From: JBOHSA01 sp050732995
Lineage (GTDB): Bacteria > Gemmatimonadota > Gemmatimonadetes > Gemmatimonadales > GWC2-71-9
Assembly (NCBI GenBank): GCA_050732995.1
Contig: JBOHSA010000136.1
Span: forward strand, 1 to 12,521
Direction of reading: 5' to 3'
DNA length: 12,521 nt
Part shown: positions 1-5,836 of the stretch, one piece after another
How positions within the stretch are numbered: position 1 is the stretch's first letter
How the letters are laid out: the number at the start of each line of letters is the position of its first letter
Made by a program: the position numbers and the translations under genes
Notes under the pieces: generated by a model
Seen by the model: the letters and a program-made list of their open reading frames with translations, nothing else
Database searches by the model: none
Told to the model about the DNA's origin: nothing

Positions 1-1163
1 GGCAGGAGACCGATCCCGTGCTCGAACGCCACCATTTCGCCCAGGACGTCGACAGTGGCCAGTGGACGATGACCGAACTGTGCCTGCGCTACGGCATCAG
101 CCGGAACACCGGCTACAAGTGGCTCGACCGCTACCGCCAGAACGGGCCGCGCGGACTCCACGACCACAGCCGGGCCCCGCGCTCGTGCCCGCACCAGACG
201 CCCGCCGACATCGTCGCGCTGATCCTCGAGGAGCACACGCGGTTCGGCTGGGGCGCCCGCAAGATCTTGAAGCGGCTGCGGACCCGTGACCCGAGGCGGG
301 CGTGGCCCGCCCGCAGCACGATCTTCGATATCCTCGCGCGCCACGACCGGGTGCAGCGACGGCGCCGCCGCCGGCACTGGAAGCATCCGGGCGCCGCCCC
401 GGTCCACACCACCGGCCCCAACCAGCTCTGGACCATCGACTTCAAGGGCCACTTCCGCACGCGCAACGGGATCTACTGCTACCCGCTGACCATCATCGAT
501 CACTTCAGCCGCTACTTGCTGGGCTGCCACGGGCTGCTCGATGTGGCCGGCGCCGGGGTGAAACCACACCTCCGCGACCTGTTCCGGACGTGCGGTCTCC
601 CGGAGGCGATCCGCAGCGACAACGGCGCGCCGTTCGCCTCGACCGGCATCCATGGGCTCAACCTCCTCAACGTCTGGTGGCTCCAGCTCGGCATCACCCA
701 CCAGCGCATCTCGCCCGGCAGCCCCCAAGAGAACGGGGCTCACGAACGGCTGCACAAGACCCTCAAGGCACGTGCGACCAAGCCACCGGCCGCCAACCTG
801 AACACGCAACAGCGGGTCTTCAACGCCTTCCGGCAGACCTACAACGAGCTCCGGCCCCACGAAGCCCTCGACGACGAGACGCCCGCCTCGCGCTGGGTGC
901 CGTCCCCGCGGCCCTATCCCGAACGCATCGCGCCACCCGAGTACCCCGGCCACTTCGAGGTCCGGCGCGTCAGCAGCGCCGGCACCTTCCGGCTGCACGC
1001 CGGCCAACACTTCCTGAGCCAAGCGCTCAACAACGAGTACATCGGGCTGGAAGAGGTCCAGGACGGCCTCTGGAACCTCATCTACTACGAGACACTCCTC
1101 GGCCGCTTCGACGAACCCACCCACACCATCACCGGGGCCCCCTCCCTCAAGAAAAAGTGTTAA
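1..1163 (+). CDS. IS481-type transposase (integrase-core DDE), 5' end cut by window edge
   Basis: DNA transposase that would move the insertion sequence by a DDE mechanism. Numbering from the in-frame GTG at 18, a helix-turn-helix lies at about residues 17-38 (TELCLRYGISRNTGYKWLDR), followed by a basic linker and an rve/RNase H-fold core with D141 (WTIDF), D201 (RSDNGAPF) and E243 (NGAHER). All three catalytic acids are present. The reading frame is open to the left edge and reads QETDPV before residue 2, and the first two bases fit the end of a Trp codon. Family members commonly begin MPW(K/R/Q)E, so the real ATG is probably about 7 bases outside the window and the GTG is internal. The protein is otherwise full length, with no frameshift, so it may be active. 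The stop TAA lies inside the first of two right-end repeats. Assignment to IS481 rather than another rve family rests on the N-terminal motif and overall layout. Confidence 0.9.
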   Translation, partial: QETDPVLERHHFAQDVDSGQWTMTELCLRYGISRNTGYKWLDRYRQNGPRGLHDHSRAPRSCPHQTPADIVALILEEHTRFGWGARKILKRLRTRDPRRAWPARSTIFDILARHDRVQRRRRRRHWKHPGAAPVHTTGPNQLWTIDFKGHFRTRNGIYCYPLTIIDHFSRYLLGCHGLLDVAGAGVKPHLRDLFRTCGLPEAIRSDNGAPFASTGIHGLNLLNVWWLQLGITHQRISPGSPQENGAHERLHKTLKARATKPPAANLNTQQRVFNAFRQTYNELRPHEALDDETPASRWVPSPRPYPERIAPPEYPGHFEVRRVSSAGTFRLHAGQHFLSQALNNEYIGLEEVQDGLWNLIYYETLLGRFDEPTHTITGAPSLKKKC

Positions 1164-1199
1164 CCATGTCCCCGGACATTCTGTCACCTATGTCCCCGG
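1158..1199 (+). repeat. Two 18-bp direct repeats at IS right end
   Basis: TGTTAACCATGTCCCCGG at 1158-1175 and TGTCACCTATGTCCCCGG at 1182-1199 match at 15 of 18 positions with a 24-bp period; the last ten bases are identical. The first copy overlaps the transposase stop codon. Their position suggests transposase binding sites in the right end of the element; this role is inferred. Confidence 0.65.
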
Positions 1200-1229
1200 T
1201 TGCTCAGTCAAACAAACACATTGGAGTGG

Positions 1230-1964
1230 CTAACGAACCACGCGAATCGTCGCAACCGAGGAAAGAAGCAAGGTTTGCGAGGCAGAGTCTGGCGTAGTTC
1301 CCATTGCTTGTATGTAGACAGCAGGTTGGACTTGCGCGTACGTGACTACGTAATAACCCCCGATCCTGGGCTCGGGCGACTGTACCTCAAACAGAGCAAC
1401 AGGCAGAAAGCCTAGCGCGGTCTCCACCCGGCACTCGCTAAACCCCACCTGTCTCACTTCCGCTCCTCCGACCGCAGAAGTGGGATAGCCTTCATCAGGA
1501 CCAATCCAAATAGCGAAACCTGACGGCGGGACATTAGGCGCGCTGTGGCCAAATGAATCCCAAGAGCCAAGGAGGTGTCCCCAATGCTCTGAAGAGTCCG
1601 CGAACTCTTCGGGATCATCGTCATCGGGATCCCGGGGGTGAGAATACCAAGACGGTGTAAAGCCCGGCGGTAAACGAAGAGCCACGGCCTTGAGGTAGCG
1701 TGACTCGATGGGTGTTTCCACTTCCTCCCATTCGATAGTGTTCGCTTTGAGGTCAAGGGGGCAAACAGGAGCATCAGGAGCGGCGCGGATCGATCCGTGA
1801 GGAAGAATCCTTGCGGAATCCTTGATCTGCGGAAAGGTGCCGCCGGGCATCGAATCAACCATGAAGACCAGAGTCGTATCGGTACGAGTTGACGCTCGCG
1901 GGGTGGCGAGGCGGTGTGAACAACCAGCTCCAAGCGCCAACAGAAGAGGAAGAAGTACGCGCAT
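1230..1964 (-). CDS. Cassette-borne lipoprotein of unknown function
   Basis: A 244-residue protein with an N-terminal lipoprotein signal (hydrophobic residues 3-13, LGAGC with Cys15), so probably lipidated and membrane-anchored. No known domain was recognised. It has an acidic stretch at 113-120 (PDDDDPEE), two further cysteines (C68, C178) that could form a disulfide, and a strand-rich C-terminal half ending in LLLSSVATIRVVR. The ATG at 1964 is the only start compatible with the signal; an in-frame TGA lies just upstream and AGAAGGA abuts the start codon, an unusually tight ribosome-binding site. The ATG lies 15 bp past the GTTAGGC core of an attC site, the expected layout for a gene cassette. 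Base composition is less GC-rich than in the chromosomal genes to the right, which fits transfer. The attC that should follow the gene is absent, where the IS lies. The function cannot be named. Confidence 0.75.
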   Translation of the reverse strand: MRVLLPLLLALGAGCSHRLATPRASTRTDTTLVFMVDSMPGGTFPQIKDSARILPHGSIRAAPDAPVCPLDLKANTIEWEEVETPIESRYLKAVALRLPPGFTPSWYSHPRDPDDDDPEEFADSSEHWGHLLGSWDSFGHSAPNVPPSGFAIWIGPDEGYPTSAVGGAEVRQVGFSECRVETALGFLPVALFEVQSPEPRIGGYYVVTYAQVQPAVYIQAMGTTPDSASQTLLLSSVATIRVVR

Positions 1965-1979
1965 TCCTTCTCACCCGCG

Positions 1980-2069
1980 GCCTAACGGATCGCGCTTAAG
2001 CTGCGGCACGCTGAAGAAAGATTCATTCCTCAATCTACGCGCGCCGTCAGCTTCAGGCGCTTGTTAGGC
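1980..2069 (-). other. attC: Integron attC recombination site (90 bp)
   Basis: On the cassette (minus) strand the site begins with R'' GCCTAAC (2069-2063) and ends with R' GTTAGGC (1986-1980), a perfect 7-bp inverted pair. Inside, AAGCTG (1998-2003) pairs with CAGCTT (2048-2053) and CGGC (2004-2007) with GCCG (2043-2046), leaving T2047 unpaired. That is the extrahelical base expected in the gene-proximal half of an attC, and it orients the site with the minus-strand genes. The central loop is about 35 bp (2008-2042). The upstream lipoprotein gene stops at 2095 and the next gene starts at 1964, so the site lies exactly between two cassette genes. Strand exchange would occur between G1986 and T1985 on the minus strand. 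Confidence 0.9.
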
Positions 2070-2643
2070 GGCACGCTTCCGGCAATGACCATCGTCAATC
2101 GGCACATTCGTACGGAATGTAACGGTACGCTTCTGACTCCGGACGACCGGCTCCTACGTATGCCAGGATTAGGAGTCCATCACAATCTCCATGGTCGAGC
2201 CAGAAGTCTTGAACGTGAACCGTGGAGTCAGGCCGCGGAACGAGGTCGACGTCCTGTGCAAAGACTTCCTTGCCGTTGGCGCGCGCCCAGAGGCCGATCC
2301 GAGCCACCCGCTTCTCTTGTGGCGCCCACCTCACCGTGACAGAGATGCGCAGGCGGAGCTGGGCGACATTGAAGAGGCTAACTTGCGCGTTGTCGATGAT
2401 GTTCGGAGATACTGGCGTGCTGTCGCTAGTGTACAGCCGAGCTTCGACAGAAGCGATCCGAAAGCCGCGTACGGAAGCGGTGCTGTCGCGAGGCGCCGCA
2501 ACCGGATTCAAGTTGCTGTCGCGGTGAGTCGGCGGTGGGTTAGTGGAACTCTGATCACACCCGGCGGCGCCAGGTCGGCAGCCGAGACTGAAGAGGAGCA
2601 GTGCCACGAGACAAAGGAGATTCCGCATGGGCGTGCCGCCTAA
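1986..2643 (-). mobile_element. Complete integron gene cassette (658 bp)
   Basis: Bounded by two GTTAGGC cores on the minus strand (2644-2638 and 1986-1980), each cut after its first G. It contains one lipoprotein gene starting 9 bp after the upstream core and ending 25 bp before its attC. One gene plus one 3' attC is the standard cassette form. The gene has no obvious promoter of its own. Confidence 0.8.
2095..2628 (-). CDS. Cassette-borne lipoprotein of unknown function
   Basis: A 177-residue protein with a lipoprotein signal peptide (hydrophobic 4-15, FSLGC with Cys17), followed by a Pro/Ser/Asn-rich tether to about residue 50 and then a strand-rich domain (about 54-176). The domain alternates hydrophobic residues (SLFNVAQLRLRISVTVRW), like a beta-sandwich, and has cysteines at 149 and 175 near the C terminus. 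No family was recognised. The ATG at 2628 lies 9 bp downstream of a GTTAGGC core, with AGGCGG as the best Shine-Dalgarno candidate, itself partly inside that core; this suggests the recombination site supplies the ribosome-binding site. The gene ends 25 bp before the attC site. It is one of two neighbouring cassettes that both encode small lipoproteins with no detectable similarity to each other by eye. Confidence 0.75.
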   Translation of the reverse strand: MRNLLCLVALLLFSLGCRPGAAGCDQSSTNPPPTHRDSNLNPVAAPRDSTASVRGFRIASVEARLYTSDSTPVSPNIIDNAQVSLFNVAQLRLRISVTVRWAPQEKRVARIGLWARANGKEVFAQDVDLVPRPDSTVHVQDFWLDHGDCDGLLILAYVGAGRPESEAYRYIPYECAD

Positions 2644-2660
2644 CTTATATTAGACTGACT
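2638..2660 (-). other. Integron core site at cassette start, attI-like rather than attC-like
   Basis: The minus strand reads TCTAATATAAGTTAGGC ending at 2638. The GTTAGGC core (2644-2638) matches the cassette boundary consensus. Just before it, CTAA (2654-2651) is inverted relative to TTAG (2643-2640... core), an arrangement resembling the inverted L and R simple sites of attI (compare CTAAAACAAAGTTAGGC in class 1 attI). I found no matching R''/L'' arm within 150 bp, so it does not fold as an attC. The attI reading is an inference; a degenerate attC or a secondary integration site are alternatives. Confidence 0.4.
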
Positions 2661-2847
2661 CTGGGGCTCCTGCACCCACGTCCTACCGGCTGCCTAAGTG
2701 CATCCGGCCGGGCTCGCAGCTGCGGAGCCTAGGTTGCTTCTGTATCCTACGTTCCACGCGGAACCCCTGGCTAGTGTCGGCGGGAATAGGCTGCAGCGCG
2801 TGCAGCCTAACCCTCAATCCGCCTAATCCCAGGACGCTGCAGCACAG
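2645..2847. other. Noncoding stretch with TTAGGC cores and palindromes
   Basis: No convincing gene is seen here. On the minus strand it has CTTAGGC (2698-2692), GTTAGGC (2811-2805) and ATTAGGC (2827-2821), repeating the core of the cassette boundary. An imperfect palindrome at 2711-2729 is centred on GCAGCTGC. It lies between the cassette cluster and the 3' end of the chromosomal operon, where an integrase gene would be expected if this were a complete integron. None is present. Confidence 0.55.
2787..2809 (-). terminator. Perfect 9-bp inverted repeat downstream of the operon
   Basis: TAGGCTGCA (2787-2795) and TGCAGCCTA (2801-2809) are exact inverted copies around a 5-base loop. It lies 38 bp after the stop of the DUF420-like gene, the last gene of the long minus-strand run, so it may end that transcript. 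No T tract follows on the minus strand, so an intrinsic terminator is uncertain. The right arm overlaps a GTTAGGC core, so it could instead be part of an integron-type site. Confidence 0.35.
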
Positions 2848-3246
2848 TCACCGCAACACGTACAAGAACACAAAGTTGTAGATCCCCGTCACCAACGCGA
2901 GACACCACACCAACACCACGTACGGGCCCGTGTGCCGATGGAGCGACCGCAGCCTGGGCACGGCGCGGCTCGTGAGTTGCCACGCCATCCCCGCAAACGT
3001 CGCGAACGCGAACGCGAGATGAATCTTGAAAAACGGCAACGCCGTGAGCGCCGGCCGCCGCGCGCTCGGCTCCATCAGAAACCCGAACGACACCACCACC
3101 CCGACCGTGATCGCGACCGCCGCGACCATCAACGCGGCGTGCAGACCCTGCCGACCCCGCCGTACCCGCGTGGCGGCGTACACCAGCACCGGCGGACCGA
3201 CGAGCGCCCAGCTGAGCGCGACCAGCGCCGGCCACGGCGCGCTCAC
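2848..3246 (-). CDS. DUF420-like four-helix membrane protein
   Basis: A 132-residue integral membrane protein with about four transmembrane segments (roughly 6-23, 36-57, 74-92 and 105-128). The arrangement of conserved-looking residues (LH after a basic loop, FFKIHLAF in the third helix, LHRHTGPYVVLVW entering the fourth, TGIYNF near the end) resembles DUF420, the family of Bacillus YozB, linked in some bacteria to cytochrome oxidase assembly. I chose the GTG at 3246, whose GTGA overlaps the stop codon of the upstream PLP enzyme by 4 bases, the usual sign of translational coupling. Another GTG at 3267 would add seven residues (MADRAGA) ahead of this start. It is the last gene of the minus-strand run. 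The exact role is unknown, and other small multi-helix haem or copper proteins are possible. No haem-copper oxidase gene is nearby. Confidence 0.65.
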   Translation of the reverse strand: MSAPWPALVALSWALVGPPVLVYAATRVRRGRQGLHAALMVAAVAITVGVVVSFGFLMEPSARRPALTALPFFKIHLAFAFATFAGMAWQLTSRAVPRLRSLHRHTGPYVVLVWCLALVTGIYNFVFLYVLR

Positions 3247-4358
3247 CGCGCCCGCTCGATCGGCCACCGCCCCACCACCTTTCTCCCCGCTCCCCGCTTC
3301 CCTCCGTCGACCACCACGTACTCGTCATGGTGCGCGACCGTCAAACAACAATGATTGGGCACGATCTCGACCTGCTCCCCCACGCGGAACCGCCGCTCGA
3401 TCGCCTCCGGCGCTTGCGCCCGCACGATGCCGTGCTCCTGCGACACCGACGCCAGCGTCAGCTCGGGATGGGCCCGAATCTCCCCCATGGCCGGCGAGAG
3501 ATTCAGGTGCGTCGGCCCCACGTCCTTCGACAAGGCCAGCGCCCCCGCGTCCACTACGAAGTGCGCCGCTCCCGGCTGGTGCGATACCACCGTCGCCAGT
3601 ACCGTCACCCCGACGTCCTCCGGCCCGCAACACCCGAGGTGTACGTTCGTGCGATCGTTGAACACGTAGCTGCCCGGCCGCGCCTCCGTCACCCCGGTCA
3701 AATCCTCCACCGCCGCCATGGACGGCGTCGACCCCACACTGATCTCCCGCACGGGCACGCCATCCTTCCGCAGCAGCTCGGCAAACCACACCATCACCCG
3801 CCGCTCCTCCTCCGCCACTTCCGCCGCCGCGGCACGGCCCGTGGTGTGATAGGCGTGCCCCGAATGACTCAACAATCCGTCGAACGCGAGGCCCTGCTCC
3901 CGCCCCAGCTCGCGCGCCACCTCGAGCGCATAGTGCGACGCCGGGTCCACCCCCGCGCGATGGTAACCGCAGTCCACCTTGAGAAAGACGTGCAGCCCCG
4001 TGCCGGCGAGGGCCCGGGCCGTCGCGAGGTCGTCCACCACTACGCGCAACGTGGCGCGCTCGGCAATCCGGCGCACGCGGGGCAGATGGCTCGGGTCGAG
4101 TGGAAACGCCCACGTGAGGTCGTCGAATCCCCCCCCTCCTTCTCCTGGGGCGAACGCCTCGGCCTCGGCAAGCGTGGATACCGTCACCCCCCGCGCCCCG
4201 TGCGCCAGCTGGCGTCGGCCCAGCTCCACACACTTGTGGGTCTTGATGTGCGGGCGCAGCGCGACTCCCAACCGCTTGGCGCGGTCGGCCATGCGTTGGA
4301 TGTTGCGCTCCACCACGTCGAGGTGCAGGAGCAGCGCCGGAGTTTCGATGTCGTGCAT
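3243..4358 (-). CDS. D-threonine aldolase / D-serine dehydratase family PLP enzyme
   Basis: A fold-type III PLP enzyme (371 residues, the normal family length) with an alanine-racemase-like N-terminal barrel and a C-terminal beta domain. K39 in RPHIKTHK is the expected PLP-binding lysine. The phosphate-side motif SVGSTPS is at 207-213 and a C-terminal metal site is at NHCC (H336, C338). D-serine dehydratases of this family bind zinc through His-x-Cys, while D-threonine aldolases usually have His-x-Asp, so conversion of D-serine or a related D-amino acid to a keto acid plus ammonia is the more likely reaction. The substrate is inferred. It has no signal peptide and is likely cytoplasmic. The start at 4358 (ATG, with GGA/AGG upstream) begins MHDIETPALLL as family members do; an upstream GTG at 4409 would read into the heptamer-repeat region. 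The gene lies downstream of an exported peptidase and overlaps the next gene by 4 bp. Confidence 0.85.
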   Translation of the reverse strand: MHDIETPALLLHLDVVERNIQRMADRAKRLGVALRPHIKTHKCVELGRRQLAHGARGVTVSTLAEAEAFAPGEGGGGFDDLTWAFPLDPSHLPRVRRIAERATLRVVVDDLATARALAGTGLHVFLKVDCGYHRAGVDPASHYALEVARELGREQGLAFDGLLSHSGHAYHTTGRAAAAEVAEEERRVMVWFAELLRKDGVPVREISVGSTPSMAAVEDLTGVTEARPGSYVFNDRTNVHLGCCGPEDVGVTVLATVVSHQPGAAHFVVDAGALALSKDVGPTHLNLSPAMGEIRAHPELTLASVSQEHGIVRAQAPEAIERRFRVGEQVEIVPNHCCLTVAHHDEYVVVDGGKRGAGRKVVGRWPIERAR

Positions 4359-4411
4359 AGCCTGTTCCGCAAATGCGGGTGTTGAAAGGTTGCGCGATCC
4401 GAACCTCACCG

Positions 4412-4462
4412 TTCAATTCCGCGTTCCGCGTTCCGCGTTCCGCGTTCCGCAATCCGCAATTG
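4412..4462. repeat. Heptamer tandem repeat (GCGTTCC type)
   Basis: After the 11-mer TTCAATTCCGC (4412-4422) there are four exact GCGTTCC units (4421-4448) and two variants, GCAATCC (4449-4455) and GCAATTG (4456-4462). It abuts the stop codon of the M24 peptidase gene at 4463 and fills much of the only long gap in the minus-strand gene run. The same 11-mer and closely related heptamers recur at 11089-11124, so this is a dispersed element, not a local accident. It forms no strong hairpin here. Its function is unknown. Confidence 0.8.
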
Positions 4463-5827
4463 TCACTGCCGCACCAGATGGAACTCGGTCTGCCGCCGCA
4501 GCACCCAGCGCATGCGTCCGTCCGCGGTCAGCTCGGCCTCCTCTTCCTGCGCCGACCGGACTGGCTGATTCTCCCACTCGGGCACCGGCGTGGTGGCCTG
4601 GAGCTCGATCGAAAACCAGGTGCCGGGCAGGAACCGCGTGTCGCCCCGACCCGGCACGCCTTCCTGGTGATCCCACAGCCCGATGAGCGGGCCCGCGCCG
4701 TGCCCGCGGTCGCCGATGGGATGGGTGTATACCGTCCCGGTGATGCCCGCGGCCCGCATGCGCGCGAGCGTGGCGGCGAGCGCTTCGTTGCCGCTCCGCC
4801 CGGGACGGATCTCCTCGAGCAACAGGTCCTGCAGCCGGTTCGAGTTGCTCAGGGCGCGCTTCAGCCCTTCAGGCGCGTCGCGCTCGCCCTCCCGCAGTAC
4901 GTAGCCCATGTGCTGGGTGTCGGTGTTGAGGCCCAGCGCCGTGATTCCGAAGTCGCAATGCAACACGTCGCCCCGCCGGATCACCACGCTGCCTGAATCG
5001 GACAGGTCCACGCCCCGGCGCTGCACGCTCACCGAGGGCTGAAACCAGGTGGAGAGCCCCAGGTCGTTCACGCGCTGCCGCATCCACCACACGACGTCCT
5101 CCGTGGTGGTCCGGCCCGGCGTGATCACCCGGCTCGAAAACGCCGTCCCGATGATGTCCCACACGATCTCTTCCATCCGCCGGTACACGGGGAGCATGGC
5201 GGGCGCGCGGATCGCCTGATAGTCGTGCGCCAGGTCCTCCACCCGCACGACGCGGTCGAGATACCCGGGCGTCAGCGCCCGCTGCATCTGCTCCCATTCG
5301 CCTACCGAGAGTCCGTCCGAGAAGGCGTGCGTGTGGGAGATGTCGACGGCGATGTTCCTGGGACTCCGCTCCTCGACCACGCGGCGCAGCAGATCCCACT
5401 GGCCCTGACCCACGAGCTCCGGCCGGCGCCCGGTCGTCGGGTCGATGGTGTCCCGCGCCGTGTACACGCGGTACATCCCGCCTTGCGAGCTGCCCCCCAG
5501 CGCGAGCCGCTCGAGCTCCTGCCCGGCGCCCCGGTCGAAGAAAACATAGATCGTGCGCCGGCGGGCGAAAAAGGTGGTGGGGGACACGAGCGCCCAGAAC
5601 ACCGGATCTTCGTTGTACTCCCGCATCGACACGACCCACAGCTGGACGCCGTGGCGGCGCATCAGGGCGGGGAGCACCGAATCGAGCCGGTAGCGCAGCC
5701 ACTCCTGCTGGACCGCCGCCTGCTCGCGCAGCGTGCCGAGTGGGCGGGTCGGGGAAACGGTGAGCCCGGGCATCGGGGTGGTCGCGACCTGCGCGAGCGA
5801 GAGCACGAGCGCGGCGGCAAGGAGCAT
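4463..5827 (-). CDS. Exported M24 family metallopeptidase (Xaa-Pro aminopeptidase-like)
   Basis: A 454-residue dinuclear-metal peptidase of the pita-bread fold, with an N-terminal hydrophobic signal (residues 1-17), so probably periplasmic. A creatinase-like N-terminal domain spans roughly 25-205 and the catalytic domain roughly 210-452. The five M24 metal ligands all appear: D292 (HCDFG), D303 (NTDTQ), H369 (THPIG), E408 (SIELQ) and E448 (QTEFH). The second conserved His of the usual HxxGH region is replaced by IGDRGHGAG, with H376 as a candidate partner. Removal of N-terminal residues before proline is the family's typical activity; the actual substrate is unknown. The ATG at 5827 lies 9 bp after the stop of the glycosyltransferase gene, so the two are probably cotranscribed. 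The stop is followed directly by a heptamer repeat. Confidence 0.88.
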   Translation of the reverse strand: MLLAAALVLSLAQVATTPMPGLTVSPTRPLGTLREQAAVQQEWLRYRLDSVLPALMRRHGVQLWVVSMREYNEDPVFWALVSPTTFFARRRTIYVFFDRGAGQELERLALGGSSQGGMYRVYTARDTIDPTTGRRPELVGQGQWDLLRRVVEERSPRNIAVDISHTHAFSDGLSVGEWEQMQRALTPGYLDRVVRVEDLAHDYQAIRAPAMLPVYRRMEEIVWDIIGTAFSSRVITPGRTTTEDVVWWMRQRVNDLGLSTWFQPSVSVQRRGVDLSDSGSVVIRRGDVLHCDFGITALGLNTDTQHMGYVLREGERDAPEGLKRALSNSNRLQDLLLEEIRPGRSGNEALAATLARMRAAGITGTVYTHPIGDRGHGAGPLIGLWDHQEGVPGRGDTRFLPGTWFSIELQATTPVPEWENQPVRSAQEEEAELTADGRMRWVLRRQTEFHLVRQ

Positions 5828-5836
5828 GGGGCGATC

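Larger units (their letters stand above)
1..1200 (+). mobile_element. IS481-like insertion sequence, left end outside window
   Basis: Holds a single transposase gene and the right subterminal region. The right tip is not precisely defined: it lies at or after 1199, where the second 18-bp repeat ends, and before the stop codon of the neighbouring lipoprotein gene at 1230. The left inverted repeat and target duplication cannot be seen, so the exact right boundary is inferred. Confidence 0.7.

Noticed and set aside
1199..1232. attC half-sites after the first lipoprotein gene: GTTGCTC at 1199-1205 and GTTAGCC on the minus strand at the stop codon
   Set aside because: Neither fits GTTRRRY/RYYYAAC, and no L boxes or pairing arm are visible.
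302..1297. Long plus-strand open frame of 331 codons overlapping the transposase gene
   Set aside because: It is rich in Arg, Pro and Ala with no domain, and lies in another frame of a clear transposase; it is a high-GC shadow frame.
2191..2643. Plus-strand frame antisense to the second cassette lipoprotein
   Set aside because: It has no signal or motif, while the minus-strand frame has a lipoprotein signal and correct placement relative to the attC.
2638..2791. A second full attC running from the core at 2638 to AATAGGC at 2785-2791
   Set aside because: The outer cores pair poorly and no L-box complementarity was found between the arms.
3325..4452. 375-codon minus-strand frame overlapping the PLP enzyme
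   Set aside because: Gly/Arg/Ala-rich translation without motifs; the overlapping frame has PLP and metal motifs. Its N terminus is the translated heptamer repeat.
4412..4462. CRISPR array reading of the heptamer repeat
   Set aside because: Units are 7 bp, directly adjacent and without spacers; no cas genes are near.
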